Notes: generated from the sequence alone by a model not told the origin. A DNA stretch of 64,000 nucleotides from Pseudocercospora fijiensis CIRAD86 (GCF_000340215.1 NW_006921534.1:5560955-5624954), one strand, 5' to 3'. Counted from the first letter of the stretch, positions 22,681 to 34,240 are shown. Numbers and translations are program-made.

Positions 22681-22756
22681 AGTAAACCCTACCCCAAGGA
22701 CATTCCCAGAACCAACGACAATCTAAACCCTGCTCACGACACGCAAGACGAGAAGA

Positions 22757-23245
22757 ATGCCGCACCAGAGACCTTTCATCTCACTCAAATCTCTGGAACC
22801 TAACAGTCCCAACACGGAAGCTATCGACAAAGCCTCCACAGTCGAAGAGCCCAACTCGTTTAAGCTCCTGCGTGCATACCAAGCGAGGCTGAATGAATAC
22901 ATCAACAAGGGAGGAAAATCGAGCACCATCTACGGAACATCACGCACAATCTCAAAAGGTGTCATGCCGACAAGTGTCCGAAACGCGCAGATAGCAGACA
23001 TGGCCAGAACAGCAAGTCTTTCAAAAACCTGCAGCGAAAGCCGTAGAAGACCTCAAGACAGCAAGAGCTGGCGCGAAAGCAGGTGCGAGTAGCTCAGAAG
23101 GCACTGAGAGAAGCGAGACGTGACTCTGACCGGCGATGCTGCTGAGGACGAGGAGCTCAAGCAAGTGTACGAGCGCAAGCTTACGAGATGGAATCTATGC
23201 CACCATGTCATGGGCGGACGCAAGAAGCTGAAAATATTTGGATAA
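22757..23245 (+). pseudogene. Broken ORF of unknown family
   Basis: An ATG frame starts at 22757 (MPHQRPFISLKSLEPNSPN) and runs to a stop at 23092. The protein-like signal moves to a second frame near 23015 (QKPAAKAVEDLKTARAGAKA) and a third near 23120 (ELKQVYERKLTRWNLCHH, then GGRKKLKIFG), ending at 23245. Two shifts suggest a decayed gene rather than introns; I see no convincing splice pairs. Function unknown. It directly abuts the transposon nest that starts at 23365. Confidence 0.35.
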
Positions 23246-23364
23246 GATGGGGCTGTGATTGAGGAGCCTGGAAATGTCAGTATCGTTAATACTAATCTTG
23301 CCAGCTGAAACAGGCGATGTCATAGTCGATAAGCGATGAATGCACACGCTTTCCGTATACTGTG

Positions 23365-23406
23365 GTATGCAGAATGTCGCGCCAACCCGTAGAACAGCCG
23401 CTGTAC
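23365..23406 (+). repeat. Outer terminal inverted repeat, left
   Basis: A 42-bp sequence with its inverted partner at 34442-34483. It contains GTCGCGCCAACCCGTAGAAC. Unmutated by RIP. Confidence 0.85.
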
Positions 23407-23469
23407 ACCACACCCAGGCTCTACTACAAATTTGTTAGTAAATAGTGGGTCAGCGGTAAGCAGACTGCT

Positions 23470-26062
23470 CCTTCTAGCCTAGTGTTGTTTATAGTGTCGA
23501 TTAGGTTTAAGAAGGAGGCTAATCTCGAGCCTGTCGTTTAATCTACGCTACCTTTAATAAAGCCTCCGGACCGCGACCGATAGCTACCTATATATAATAT
23601 CGTTAAGCTAAGTTAGATAAAGGAAGTACGTCGCCCTCGCCGCCGTAAGGAGCTAGTAGCATCTATAGAAGACGATATTCTGCTCGATGCCGCTACTAGA
23701 AGCGATAGTAAGGAAGGCTCTATAGCGGTAAATAAGGAAGGCTCTATAGCGGTAAATAAGGAAGGCTCTATAGCGGTAAACGAGGAAGGCTCTATAGCGA
23801 CTAACGAGGAAGGCACTATTGCCGCTAATAAAGAAGACTATATAGAAGGCGCTAAAGAAGATAAGGATATAGAATAATAGTAAGAGGTAGTCGATTAGAC
23901 GCTATCGCTTCTATAGACTATCTCGTATAGCCGCGATACGCTCGCTAGCAAGCCGTAGAAGATCTCTTCGGATAACGATAGTGCTAAGTATAGAGACCTT
24001 TAGTCCGAGTAGAAGCGTAGTTAGTAGACAACGCTTAATATAACGAGTAAGACTTTCGAGAAGAATATACGCTTTAAGACTATTACGAAGGCTAGTCGTT
24101 GTCCGACTTACCTCGAGACTACTATAACTAGGGGGTCTATTCGAAGGGCTCTTAAACAACTAGAAGAATAGCACTAGGCAGGCAAGAAGGGCCTTCTTCT
24201 TTAGTTAAAGGTTATATTAACTAAGAAGCTACTACTACCGAAGACTCTAGTAACGGCGGTAGCGACAACTAATACTCCGCGTTAGAATATAGCTATATAA
24301 TAAGCTCTACGTAAATTGAGGGCCTCTTAGGCGGCTGCTAGTAGCGAGAACGACCTAGACCTAAATAATAAGATAGATAACGACGACACGCCTATACCGA
24401 GCGGCGACTATCGTAGTGCCTTATATAATCGATAGGCCTATATAGACTAACTTTGTAAGAATTATAGCGGCTACTGTTAGATTAATAGTAAGAAGCGGTA
24501 CGAGAACTACGTTAAAATAGGCCCTAATACTATAATTAGATAGGCTAAGCTTATTCGAATAGGCTAATTCTAAGCGGACGTGCTAGCAGTTACTATAAGC
24601 CGTTTAGGTGAAGAGATAGTTAGTAGGTTGATAAGATAGAAGGCCCGTAAGGATAGCAATAGCAATCTATTTACAACTAAGGCCCGCGCTATAGGTAGCG
24701 CTATAGGAGTTGTAATATACAACTATCTCGGCGGTTATAGTAAGGGCGGCCCTATAAAGAAACGACGCACTTCCGAGTCTAGTCTAGTTAGGTTAAGCAC
24801 TATAGCTCCTTCTAGTCCGATTATAGGTAAACCTAGACATATAGTAACGCCGCCGGACGTCTAATTGCTAGTATTCTTTAACTAGTTAAAGCGACAAGAC
24901 TGTAACGGCTAGCGAAGCCGCAAAACTAATATTCGTGTAATCTACGACGCTCTAAGCATAAGAGACTATAGCCTAGACTAATTAGTAACTATGCCGCACT
25001 CTAGGTAGATAGAATAGGGTTTAAAGGATAGCTAACACGGTCGGCTAATATATGTGTTGCGTAAGTACGATAAGAACGAGCGATCGCTATAGGAAGAGTT
25101 GTTTTAGAACGGTAGCGCGTAGACTGCTATAGGTCGAGGGTCGGCTTCGTAAAGGCGAGATTTAGTACTTTCTTTAACGTCGTATATCTTAGCGAGTATT
25201 AGGTATTTTTGTACGGCGTAAACGGGAGGTTCTTCGTCGCTATTAAGAGCGTCGGATTATAGTTAGAAATATATTAATTACCTTACGTAGTAGTATTATT
25301 ATATGCGACCGTTATCGCTAGTTAATCGCGGCTTCGCGTACTAACCCCGGCTTTCCGCGGAAGCCGAGCTTTCGGCGGTCTTAACGGAAATTGCCGGTAG
25401 AGAAGTTATCGGAAAGTCGCGAACTTCCGAGATCTTAGAAGCGCTATTTCTTTACTATAAGTATATATTTTTTTAAACGGACAACGGGAGGTTGCTTAGC
25501 GGCATCGATAGTAGTACTTCCTACCGAAGAGATAATATAGATGTGTTATAGTAGTGTTATAGTAATGCCCTATTAGTCGTTGTAGATTTGCGCTTACTAA
25601 GCGGCTTCTCTCCGGACAAACGCGACTCGAGGCCGCGAACAAAGCGATATACTAACAGCGCTAGCTTAAATAGCCTCGAAGTAATACTAGCGATAAGAAA
25701 TAGTACTAAACCTATCAAATTCTAGGCTCTTTTATCGTAATAAATACTAGGGGTATATTAGAGATATAGCAATTAGGTATACTAATAGATTTAGCTAACT
25801 TCTCGACTAGATTGCCGATAGTTAGGGTAATAAGGATATTATCGACTCGTCTACCGTTATGCCCTCGTTACTACTAACGAGAAGCTCGTTACTATAGCTA
25901 GTATTACTAGATCTATAGCATATAGAAGCGATTATAAAGGAGCAAGCTACTAAGGTTGCGCGTACTATTATAGAAGAGATAAGACGAGAGATAGAAGACT
26001 TAAAGGCTCGTATTGCTAAGCTAGAGACTATCGTAGGAATAAGCGAGTCTATAACTAAATAA
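23470..26062 (+). pseudogene. RIP-inactivated ORF with coding minisatellite and C-terminal coiled coil
   Basis: The plus strand reads protein-like through RIP stops. At 23640-23880 (codons at positions equal to 1 modulo 3) it has Arg-rich and acidic stretches, then a 24-bp repeat at 23707-23815 encoding EGSIAVNK/EGSIAVNE-type octapeptides about five times. The same frame continues near 24391 (PIPSGDYRSALYNR). The C-terminal end (EEIRREIEDLKARIAKLE, stop at 26060-26062) is in another frame (2 modulo 3), so an intron or frameshift lies between. The end is a good coiled coil. No known domain was recognised. It converges on the transposase gene, whose C-terminus ends near 26110. Confidence 0.45.
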
Positions 26063-26109
26063 GTAACTATAGTTAGTTATATACAATAGCGGTTATCGTC
26101 TTTAACTAA

Positions 26110-26288
26110 TTAACTACGATAACCGCACCTCTAGAACTACCCTACTACGTGCTTAGTAATACTGTTACTACTAACCTCTATAATAGTATACTTAACGAAG
26201 TAGCCGAAGTTCTCGAAGACAGCGTATTCCTCGAAATGGTGTTTAATCTAGCTCTTTAGGCTTGCGAATGAGATCTTAATTAGGTTGT
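26110..26288 (-). pseudogene. Tc1/mariner-IS630 transposase, C-terminal part (downstream of the gypsy insertion)
   Basis: The continuation of the transposase gene of 33415-34240. After joining across the retroelement and one copy of the GTTGT duplication, the frame resumes exactly after the conserved Tyr-Ser-x-Asp-Tyr-Asn. The next codons read L-I-K-I-S-F where families have Pro-x-Glu: CCA to CTA and GAG (after T) to AAG are both RIP changes, so the third catalytic acid is lost. The tail ends at a stop near 26110. Confidence 0.75.
26284..26288. repeat. Target site duplication GTTGT, left copy
   Basis: GTTGT immediately outside the left LTR; the same five bases follow the right LTR at 33410-33414. 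Confidence 0.9.
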
Positions 26289-26486
26289 TATAAGAAGGGT
26301 TATATTAGTAGGTAGATAGGGTAGTAGTGAATTAGTATAGTATTCGATAGAGATCTAAGAGGAGAGGGAGGAAGGCAGGCTAGTTAGCCTAACGCTAAGC
26401 GCTAAGTCCTGCCTAAGGCATCGAGACCCTAGCTTCACTCGAGCCCGGTTATATGCCAATCACGTGTAACCTCTTTAGTCCTAATA
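26289..26486 (-). repeat. 3' LTR of element 2 (198 bp)
   Basis: Matches 33212-33409 with, by my count, ten differences, all transitions and nearly all at CpA/TpG sites. The adjacent internal bases (26487-26510 read on the minus strand as TTTAGAAGGGAAGCG) form a purine-rich tract, the likely plus-strand primer. Confidence 0.93.
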
Positions 26487-27690
26487 TACGCTTCCCTTCT
26501 AAAGGCCGCGCCCTCGTAGCCGGTCTTTGTTCTAGTCTCAACCTCTATTGCTACTAACTTAGTAGGCCTAATAAGCCGCTTAGTCCGCGCTAAATTAAAC
26601 GCACAACTACCGATTATGTAACTATATTAAACCTTACCTTCTAATACAATGTCTAACTCTAACTACGCTATCCTTATATACAATAAAGTGATATATAACT
26701 ATAAGAATTAAGGACTATCGACTAATTATAATACGAGCGCACCTTCCCTACTATAACAGGTAGGTATACGGGGTATTGTAGCACTGCCCCCGTTCTAAGT
26801 AATGTCGTACCGAGTTCTCTGCGTCTACTCTTAAAAGACCTAGAAATGTCCGCTCCGAGGGTTTGTCCGTTCCGAGGGTTGTTCTTATTATTACGAGGGC
26901 TATTACTGTTCGTAGTTTCGCTAGCCCTAATTGGTTAGGTTTAGCAGCCTTTAAGTGTTAACTAATTACATCTTTTTAAAAAACTCAGTTCTTCTAGTTT
27001 CTATAGGTAAAGGCTATTATAAGTGCAGTAGTAGAGGTTCGCCTCGCTTAAAGGATTAGATAGATCGAGGAGTAACCTATTATCCGTAAGATCGACCCCG
27101 GCTAGCTTAGCTCTATAGTTTTGCCCTTAGTTAGTCTATTAGTCGCTTAATCTTTTGTCTTAGTTAAAGTTTTAACTTAGCCTTAAAGTTTTGATTAAAC
27201 CTTTAATAGGCTTAAGGCTTTAATTAAAGTTTTGATTAAGGGTGCCTTAGGCTCGTAGTATAGGTAAGGTTGTGTCTGTAGGCGTAGCGATAATAGCAAG
27301 TAATATTAATAATAGTAGCGCTAGTCGTCTTAGCGCTAACTTTACCTTGCTTTCGATTTCCTTCTTTAACTAATAATACACTCCGTAATACCGTTACTAA
27401 TATAGCCGCGCTAGCTATCTTCTAACACACCGCTATTCGTACGCGCGCGCGCGTATTCTCGTCGATTGCCTAGGCCTCGAGGCCTCGGTAGGATAAAGGA
27501 ATAAGAGATAGAGTCTTTAAAAGAGTAGTAACTAATTGACGCGTCGTAGCGCGCTTATTAACACTCGGTACGCGTTCACTATAGTAGTGTAGTCTTATTG
27601 TCTCTTGTTGCTAACAATTGCTTGCAGCTAATTAGTTAGCTAATAGCACCCCGGGGGTAGCATTAATCCTAGGCCTTAATAGTAACATTA
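26487..27690. other. Internal 3' region of element 2, non-coding
   Basis: About 1.2 kb between the chromodomain end and the 3' LTR. RIP-mutated, with an alternating ACGCGCGCGCGCGTA run near 27438. I see no protein frame. Confidence 0.4.
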
Positions 27691-27779
27691 TAAGCTTTTA
27701 GCCTTCTTCTTATCCTTTACGCTAGTCTAATACTTATCTAATAACTCGGTTATGTCCTTAAAGGAACCTTTAGCTTCCT

Positions 27780-30700
27780 ATAAGTCCTATTTAGGTAAAT
27801 AGCCTTGCTATCTTAATAGGTACTCCTTCTTGCCCTGCCTAGTCCGATGCTTTAGGATACGTTCTATAGACTATAGCTCTTCGCTATTAGCTAGTATGTC
27901 CTCGGATTCAGTAGGTGCTTTATCCCCTTCGCGTAGGTAGTACGGCTTAAGGAGGGACACATAGAAGGTATTATAGATAGTATAATAAGGTGGAAGCTAT
28001 AACTGATAGGCCTAGGTGCCCCTAGGTTCTCGGATACAGAAAGGGCCAATGTACCTTAGTACGAGTTTGGGCCTTGTTTTGCTATTAGGCGAGGGGTGTT
28101 TACGGATACGGAGGTTCTTTATGCTAAGCATAACTAGGTCGCCTTGCTTGAAGGTTATTAGAAGGTAGTGTTTGTTATAGTAGGCCTTCTAATAGGCCTA
28201 GGCCTTTGCTAGTTTGTTAGCTATCTTAGCGTAAATTTCTCGTATCTTTTAAACCCTCTTAATAGCCGCTAGTATCTTAGGTTAACCCGCTTCCCTTTCC
28301 TTACGCTCGGCCTCGAGCGACAGGGGGTCCTACAGTATAGCAGCGTTCTAGCCTATTATAGCGAAATAAGGTAAAACCTTAGTAGATAAGTAGACACTAT
28401 TGTTGTACACGAATTCGGCTAGTTATAGGAGGTTAACCTAGTCGTTAGGGTTCTCGTTAATATAGCTACGCAGGTACTGCTACAGCGTAGCATTTTGCCT
28501 CTCGGTCTAGCTATCTGTTTGTAGATAGAACGCTATAGACAGGCGATGCTTAAGTCTTAGCTATAGGCATATCTTACTCTAATAGTGAGATATAAATATC
28601 GAGCCTCTATCGGAGACTATCCCTTTAGGGGTTCCCTAATAGCTGCAGAAGATGTTATTCTACAGTAACTTAGCTAAGTTAATAGCTGTCTAATCCTTCC
28701 TAGCAAGGATGTAACGAGCGCCCTTAGTAAATCGGTCTACGACGACTAGGATAGCGTTAAAGATATCTTTGCTTCCTCTTCGCTTAGTAGGGGGGAGACC
28801 TATAATAAAGTCTATTGTAAGCTCTACAAAAGGCTTCTTTAGAACAGGGAGTAAAGACAACTCGCTAAATAGTAAGTGCTTTAGTGCTTTAACTCGCTAG
28901 TATACTATATAGGTCTGTATATACTCCTTTATATACCGCTTACTATTTAGCTAGTAGTATATACGCGATAGTAACTCGTGCGACCTCTCTATGCTATAGT
29001 AACTAGCGAGCTTACCGTTATAGTGCCTCTTTAAAAGCTCTTATCTAATCGATTGTTTAGCGGGGACATAGTACCTGCCCTTAAACTTTAAGTAACCCTT
29101 GTCGTCGATCGACTAACTGTTACTCTTACTAGATCGAGTCGCCCGTCTACTTACAAGCCTATTAATACGCTCGATAGCAAAGGCGTCCCTCTGCTAAGTA
29201 CGTAACAGCTTATCTATAAACGATTGACTATCCCTATTTACAAGGTTATTTAATAGCACCCTCGCTATTAAACGAGGTACGTATTGTATGCATCTAATAG
29301 CACTAGTAGCCGGAACTACTATAACCTCTTCTATAGTGCTGTCGCTATATAGACTATTACTATAGATAGCAATGTCCTTAATCGAGTTATTATAGCTCGA
29401 GCGATCTACGTCCTTTCTTTTAACGTACACTAGAAGAACGACAACTCCGCTATAGTATTTATTGCCGCCGCGGGGTCCGGAAGTCCGCTTATCCTACGTT
29501 TGCTTATTAATAATATAGGCTATAGCAATCTTATACTACAGGGTTAGAAACAATGAATTAATAGATTGCTAAGTCCCGCTGTCGTAATTAGGTCGCCTCG
29601 ATAGGCTATTAGCAGGGTTGCTTACGCCTAGCCGATATAATATATTAAAATCGAACCTGGCGAGGTAGACGGCCTATCTAGCCTATCGACCTATAACCCT
29701 AGTAACTTTCGTAATTCTACGGAGGTTATTATAGTCCGTATAGACCTAAATAGTGTGCTATACACTATCGAGATAGTAGCGCTAGTACTTAAAGGCCTCG
29801 ACAATAGCTAGGAGCTCTTACTCGTAGGTCTTATATCGACGCTCTGTATCGATTATCTTTCGTAAAAAGAAGGCAATCGGGTGCTAGTAATAGTTATTAT
29901 CTAATTGCTATAACATAATAGCCGATATAGCGAACTGTAAAGCGTTAGTCTCAATTCGGATCTGCTTGCTTAGTACGAAATAGTACAACAAGGGGACATT
30001 AGTAAAGCGTTGCTTTAGGCCGTTAAAAGCGGCTTGTGCTCTATTAGTCTATTTAAACTCTCTAGTTAGGTTAGCCTTAGTTTTAGTGAGCTCAGTTAGG
30101 GGCATTATATGCTATAAATAGCCCTTAATAAACCGGCGGTAGAAATTAGCGAAGCCGAGGAACGATTAAAGCTCCTTAATAGACGTAGGAATAGGCTATT
30201 TAGTGATTGTTTTAATCCGATTAGGATTAGCCTTAATACTATTAGTTAATACGATAAAACTAAGGAAGGCTACCTCCTTAGTAGCAAAGGTACATTTAGA
30301 AGGCTTATAATATAGTCTATAGGCTCGCAGGCGATCGAGTACCTTACGGACTATAGCCTAGTGCTCCGCAATGTTAGGTAAGTGTATATAAACTAGGATA
30401 TTATCTAGGTAAACTATATAGAGATAGTCTAGTAGGCCCGAAAGGGCCCGATTAATGTAGGACTAGAATGTTACAGAGGCGTTAGCTAAGCCGAATAGTA
30501 TAACTAAGTACTCGAAATAGCTATAGCGAGTACGGAAGGCTGTTTTCTATTCGTTACCCTTACGAATGCGGATGCGATAGTATGTATCCTTAATATCTAA
30601 TATAGTATAGTAGTAAGTACTAGAAAGGCGATCGAGGGTCTCCTTAATAAGAGGAAGTAGATAGCGGTCTTTAATAGTAATAGCGTTAAGCCTACGATAA

Positions 30701-30930
30701 TTAATACACAGGCGTAGGCTACTATCCTTCTTTAGTACGAACAGGATAGGGGCGCTAGCAGGGCTGTTACTGTACCGAATGCGACTATTAGCTAGGTTTT
30801 CCTCTAGGTACTTACGTAATATAGCAAGCTCTCGTTTACTAAGGTTGTAGAGGGGTCTAAAAGGAACCTCCTTACCCTCTATAATATCAATCTTATAATC
30901 CGTCTCTTTAAATATAGGCAATGTCGATGC
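27780..30930 (-). pseudogene. Element 2 Pol: RT, RNase H, integrase, chromodomain (RIP-inactivated)
   Basis: The RT begins with the conserved DIIEGKEVPFRPLYNLSKRE, followed by SPASAPILFVLKKDSSLRLC and NAITIKDRYLLPLI, an unmistakable Ty3/gypsy RT (open from 30921 to 30547). The active-site box at 30400-30411 reads YLDN; the YLDD Asp codon after T-G was changed to AAC by RIP. RNase H follows, with ISAIMLQQLDNNYYHPIAFF. Integrase shows LTIDFIIGLPPTK, IVSDRGSIFISHYW and QTDS-x-TERQN, which carry the three catalytic acids. The chromodomain ends the frame. Together these copy the RNA genome to DNA and insert it. Confidence 0.9.
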
Positions 30931-31129
30931 TAAGTAGTGTTTAAATACATTAATATAGGTTTCTCGAATAGGCTCCGGTATACGAGCAAGCTAATTAGGG
31001 TCTATACTATTAGGGGGCATAGGCTTATCGTTATCTCTACCGAGAAGATTAGCTATCGGATTAGCTAAGGCGGAGGCCGGTATTAGGTTGCTAATAAACA
31101 GGACCCTAATATCGTTAGGGCACTCGCTA

Positions 31130-33000
31130 ATATTAATGTGTTTAATATCCTCTTTCCGAGCGATTCTAAATCGCTACTTCTGAATGCCTAAGTCTATAGC
31201 TACAGCGTAGTACTTAAGAATAGGGTTGCTAATAACAATAGTAGCTCCCCTATATAGGTTGTCTATATCTACTACGTAGGCAGTGAAGTCTAGTAGGCGT
31301 TCATTTCCGAGGTCGTCCTTTAGAGCTATAGGAATATAGTAGGCCCTATAGGTTAAGTGCCGAGCGTTATTAAACTAAGCAAGGGTTGGCAGGTTAGTCT
31401 TCGGTAGTTATCGAAGGTCTAATTGCTTAGCTAGGCGATGGCTAATAAGGGCACTAACTAAATTTCCTAGATCTAGTATAACCTTAGTTTAATAGGTAGT
31501 GCCCTTCGTATTCTATATAAGGCAGGAGCGTGTTATAGCTAGTATAATGTCGATAGTCTTACGCCGTATAAGGCTAACAGTTAGTGCGGCGCTTACTCTT
31601 TTTTCGAAGGTTAGCCTATAGGGGTAGCGTTAGCTACTAAAAGGTGTTTCCTATGCTTAGCGGAAGTACGGTTAATTCGGGCCTAGTCCTTAGGTTTGTC
31701 GCATTAGCCTAGTAGATAGCTAGTGCTGTTATAGTTGAAGCACTTCAATCCGGTTAGTAGACTGCCGTAGCTGTTGTTGCTATTATTAGCCGAGCGGTTA
31801 GTATTATAGGGATACGAGCCCCTTCTACTGCCCCTATCGCGGCCTCCTCTATATAGCCGGCGGCTACGGCCTCTTCTACGGTTATTGTTACTGTTCCTAT
31901 TGTTAGTATTATTGTTATAGTAGGAACCTTAGTTTCCTCCGCGGCTACGGTTGCTACGGTTAGTACTAGCTAGTCGGATCCTCGATTCTAGTCGTTATTA
32001 GAGCTAAACAGCCCGTTCGGCTGTTTCCACTTCGACTATGAATTAAATGCGTATAAGATTAGTCTATTTAAACACACGGCGGCGGTCTAACTTAAGGACC
32101 AATTCCTATCTCAATTTAGGGCGTATTTCGGAGATCTAGATAGAATTAGTTTTAGTCGGGAGGTCGTCTTCGAGGGTCTTTAAATAGGCCTTAAATAAGC
32201 GAGCTGTCTAATTAGTCTTTTGCTTAGCCCGAAGGTACTAGTCCTAAGCGTATTGTTGCCTTAGTATAGGGTTTCTAAGAGTGTCTAGTATAATAGTCTT
32301 ATAGGTTTTCTACTAAATAGCAGTCTAATTATTAAGGGAATCGAAATAGTCGTCCTAGGTGCGCTTTAGGTTACTATTAATATACTGCATAGCGTGAACA
32401 ACTAAGGAATAGTCGTCTAGAAGAGCCCTTAGTGCATTTCGCTAGTTAAGCTTACAATTACGTATATAATTATTATATTGCTTGCGACTAGAGCTATCGA
32501 ATACGGTATAGTCCTTAAGTTTAGCATCCTTCTTCTAGACTAGGACTAATAGTAAGGAAGGCCCTACTATCGGCTTAGTGTTAGTTGTTAGGGCCTCCTA
32601 AAGGCGGCGAATTTCGAGGAGGTTGTCCTTTAGCTGTTGTTCTTAACATAGGGCAGTAAGCCTGTTTTAGGTAGCTTCTTAGAGTCTCCCTACTAGTTAG
32701 GGGCTAAAGGCTAGCTAGCTATATCGTCGATTGACAATGTTGTTAAGAATGTCGTCGATAGGCAATTCTAGGTCGTTACCTAGAATTATAGGTTCTTCTT
32801 TAATAGGCTCTCCGGTAGGCTCTTTAGTAGGAGGCACTTTAGTAGGCACTTTAGCGGGGACTGTGCTACTAGCGTTGTTATTGCTAGCGCTGCTAGTAGC
32901 AGCACGGTTATTGTTGCTTCGTAATAAGCCGGCTATTATAATAGGGGGTAACACTAATAATGTATTATTAGCCCCTAAGATGCGGATGTAGCGGAATTAG
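31130..33000 (-). pseudogene. Element 2 Gag and protease (RIP-inactivated)
   Basis: The N-terminal part (32954-32715) is Asn/Ala/Ser-rich, then a repeated Lys-Val-Pro/Pro-Thr-Lys-Glu-Pro linker. The zinc knuckle at 31701-31742 reads C-F-N-Y-N-S-T-S-Y-L-L-G-stop-C. CCHC spacing (CX2CX4HX4C) is restored if Tyr codons are taken as RIP products of Cys and His. The protease active site LDLGN lies within 31440-31490, and protease sequence continues into RT in the same polyprotein direction. Confidence 0.8.
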
Positions 33001-33200
33001 TAGATATTAGTCTAGTACGATTAACTTAGTGTAATAGGCCGTATAGAAGGCCTTGCTCGATAATTAGTACGGTTGTTTCGATAGGATAGTACGTATAGGT
33101 CCCGTTCTTCGGGCGCAATATAGTTAGATTAGTCTTGCTCGTAGCTACACCGCTAAAAGCTTAAAATAAGGACTATCTAGCTGCTACCCTTAAAGGGTAG

Positions 33201-33211
33201 ATCGAATACTA
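33201..33211 (-). promoter_or_regulatory. Primer-binding site of self-priming (Tf1) type
   Basis: Directly inside the 5' LTR. In the sense direction it reads TAGTATTCGAT, the exact reverse complement of ATCGAATACTA within the LTR (33261-33271; also 26338-26348). In Tf1/sushi-type elements, the first 11 bases of the mRNA fold back and prime reverse transcription at such a site. It predicts an RNA start at about 33271, leaving about 138 nt of U3 and about 60 nt of R plus U5. Confidence 0.8.
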
Positions 33212-33409
33212 TATAAGAAGGGTTATATTAGTAGGTAGATAGGGTAGTAGTAAATTAGTGTAGTATTCGATAGAGATCTAAGAGAAGAGGGAGGAAGGTA
33301 GGCTAGTTAGCCTAACGCTAAGCGCTAAGTCCTGCCTAAGGCATCGAGACCCTAGCTTTACTCGAGCCCGGTTACATACTAATTACGTATAACCTCTTTA
33401 GTCCTAATA
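33212..33409 (-). repeat. 5' LTR of element 2 (198 bp)
   Basis: Same length as the 3' LTR, boundaries fixed by the flanking GTTGT duplication. Carries the 11-base segment complementary to the primer-binding site at 33261-33271. Confidence 0.93.
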
Positions 33410-33414
33410 GTTGT
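33410..33414. repeat. Target site duplication GTTGT, right copy
   Basis: Five bases right after the LTR, matching 26284-26288. On the coding strand of the transposase this is ACAAC, in the codons for Tyr-Asn. Confidence 0.9.
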
Positions 33415-34240
33415 AATCTAGCGAGTATAGCGGCAAGTACTTAAGGTTGATACCTGCTACGGCGTAGAGGTCTTTAACGCGTTAAGAACGATAGATAGGC
33501 GCGTTGTCTATTATAATCTACTAACCTAGACCGCTAAGCTAAGGAATAACGGTAAACTCGAGCTAGTATTCGAATATAGCGGCAGTAATAGATCCTTAGA
33601 TATAGAGGGTGCCTTCGAGATAACTACGCGAGGTTATTGCTAGTAGGACACTCTACCTCTTTAAGCGCTTAGTTAAGCTGTTATACTCGCATAGTTTATT
33701 AACCTACGAGTATCTAGTCTTCCGCTATCTAGTGCGCTTATTCGTACTACTCTTATCGATATAATATATCTTATCCGGGTCCTTACCTTATTACTACTCT
33801 TCGAAGTCCTTACGTAACTCCTTATTACGCTCGAGAGCCCTACGCTAATACACCTTCTTCGTCCATTTGTTACGCTTTAGCGTACGAGAGACCGTCGACT
33901 AACTAATAACTATATCGAATATATTATATAAATACTAGATAATCTCGTCTTAGTAGGCGTAAGGATAGCTATCGAGGAAGTCGAGAATACGCTAATACTA
34001 CTATTATTAGCTACGGTCGCGATTTTCTACTAAATACATATACCTGCTTATATAATAGTCGCAATATACGCTTCCGACCGAGTCGACTTAAATCGCGTAG
34101 ATACGGTATACTAAATAGCTCGTATATATTATAGATCTTGTCGATAGTGCGCCTAGACAGGTTTAGCTATAAGGAGATCTTATTGTTCGAGAGATTAGTA
34201 GTATTAAAGAGCCGGAGAAGTTCCTAGACCTAGTAGAGTA
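33415..34240 (-). pseudogene. Tc1/mariner-IS630 (DDE) transposase, N-terminal and core part
   Basis: Minus-strand reading through RIP stops gives a first helix-turn-helix region (SNNKISL-x-LNLSRRTIDKIY), a second (NIFDIVISQSTVSRTLKR) and a DDE core: YYIDKSSTNKRT (first Asp intact, the next acidic residue turned to Lys by RIP), TSRSYLEGTLYI, ITAAIFEY, IIIDNAPIYRS (second Asp) and GINLKYLPLYSLDYN, where the gypsy element cuts in. The likely start codon near 34240 is ATA where ATG is expected, also a RIP change. A shift between the two helix-turn-helix parts suggests an intron or indel. DDE enzymes of this family cut at TIRs and duplicate TA. Confidence 0.8.

Larger units (their letters stand above)
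26289..33409 (-). mobile_element. Complete Ty3/gypsy chromovirus (element 2), 7121 bp, RIP-inactivated
   Basis: Two 198-bp LTRs, a 5-bp target duplication and all domains are present on the minus strand: Gag (about 33000-31600, CCHC at 31701-31742), protease (about 31500-31130), RT (about 30930-30030), RNase H (about 30030-29690), integrase with zinc finger and DDE core (about 29150-28300) and a chromodomain at the end of Pol (about 27900-27780, reading KHRTRQGKKEYLLR before a TAG). The chromodomain places it among chromoviruses (Tf1/MAGGY/sushi-like). LTR ends are TA..TA, as RIP would make from TG..CA. The element interrupts a DNA-transposon transposase gene. Stops are TAG/TAA of RIP type, so it is dead. 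Confidence 0.93.
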
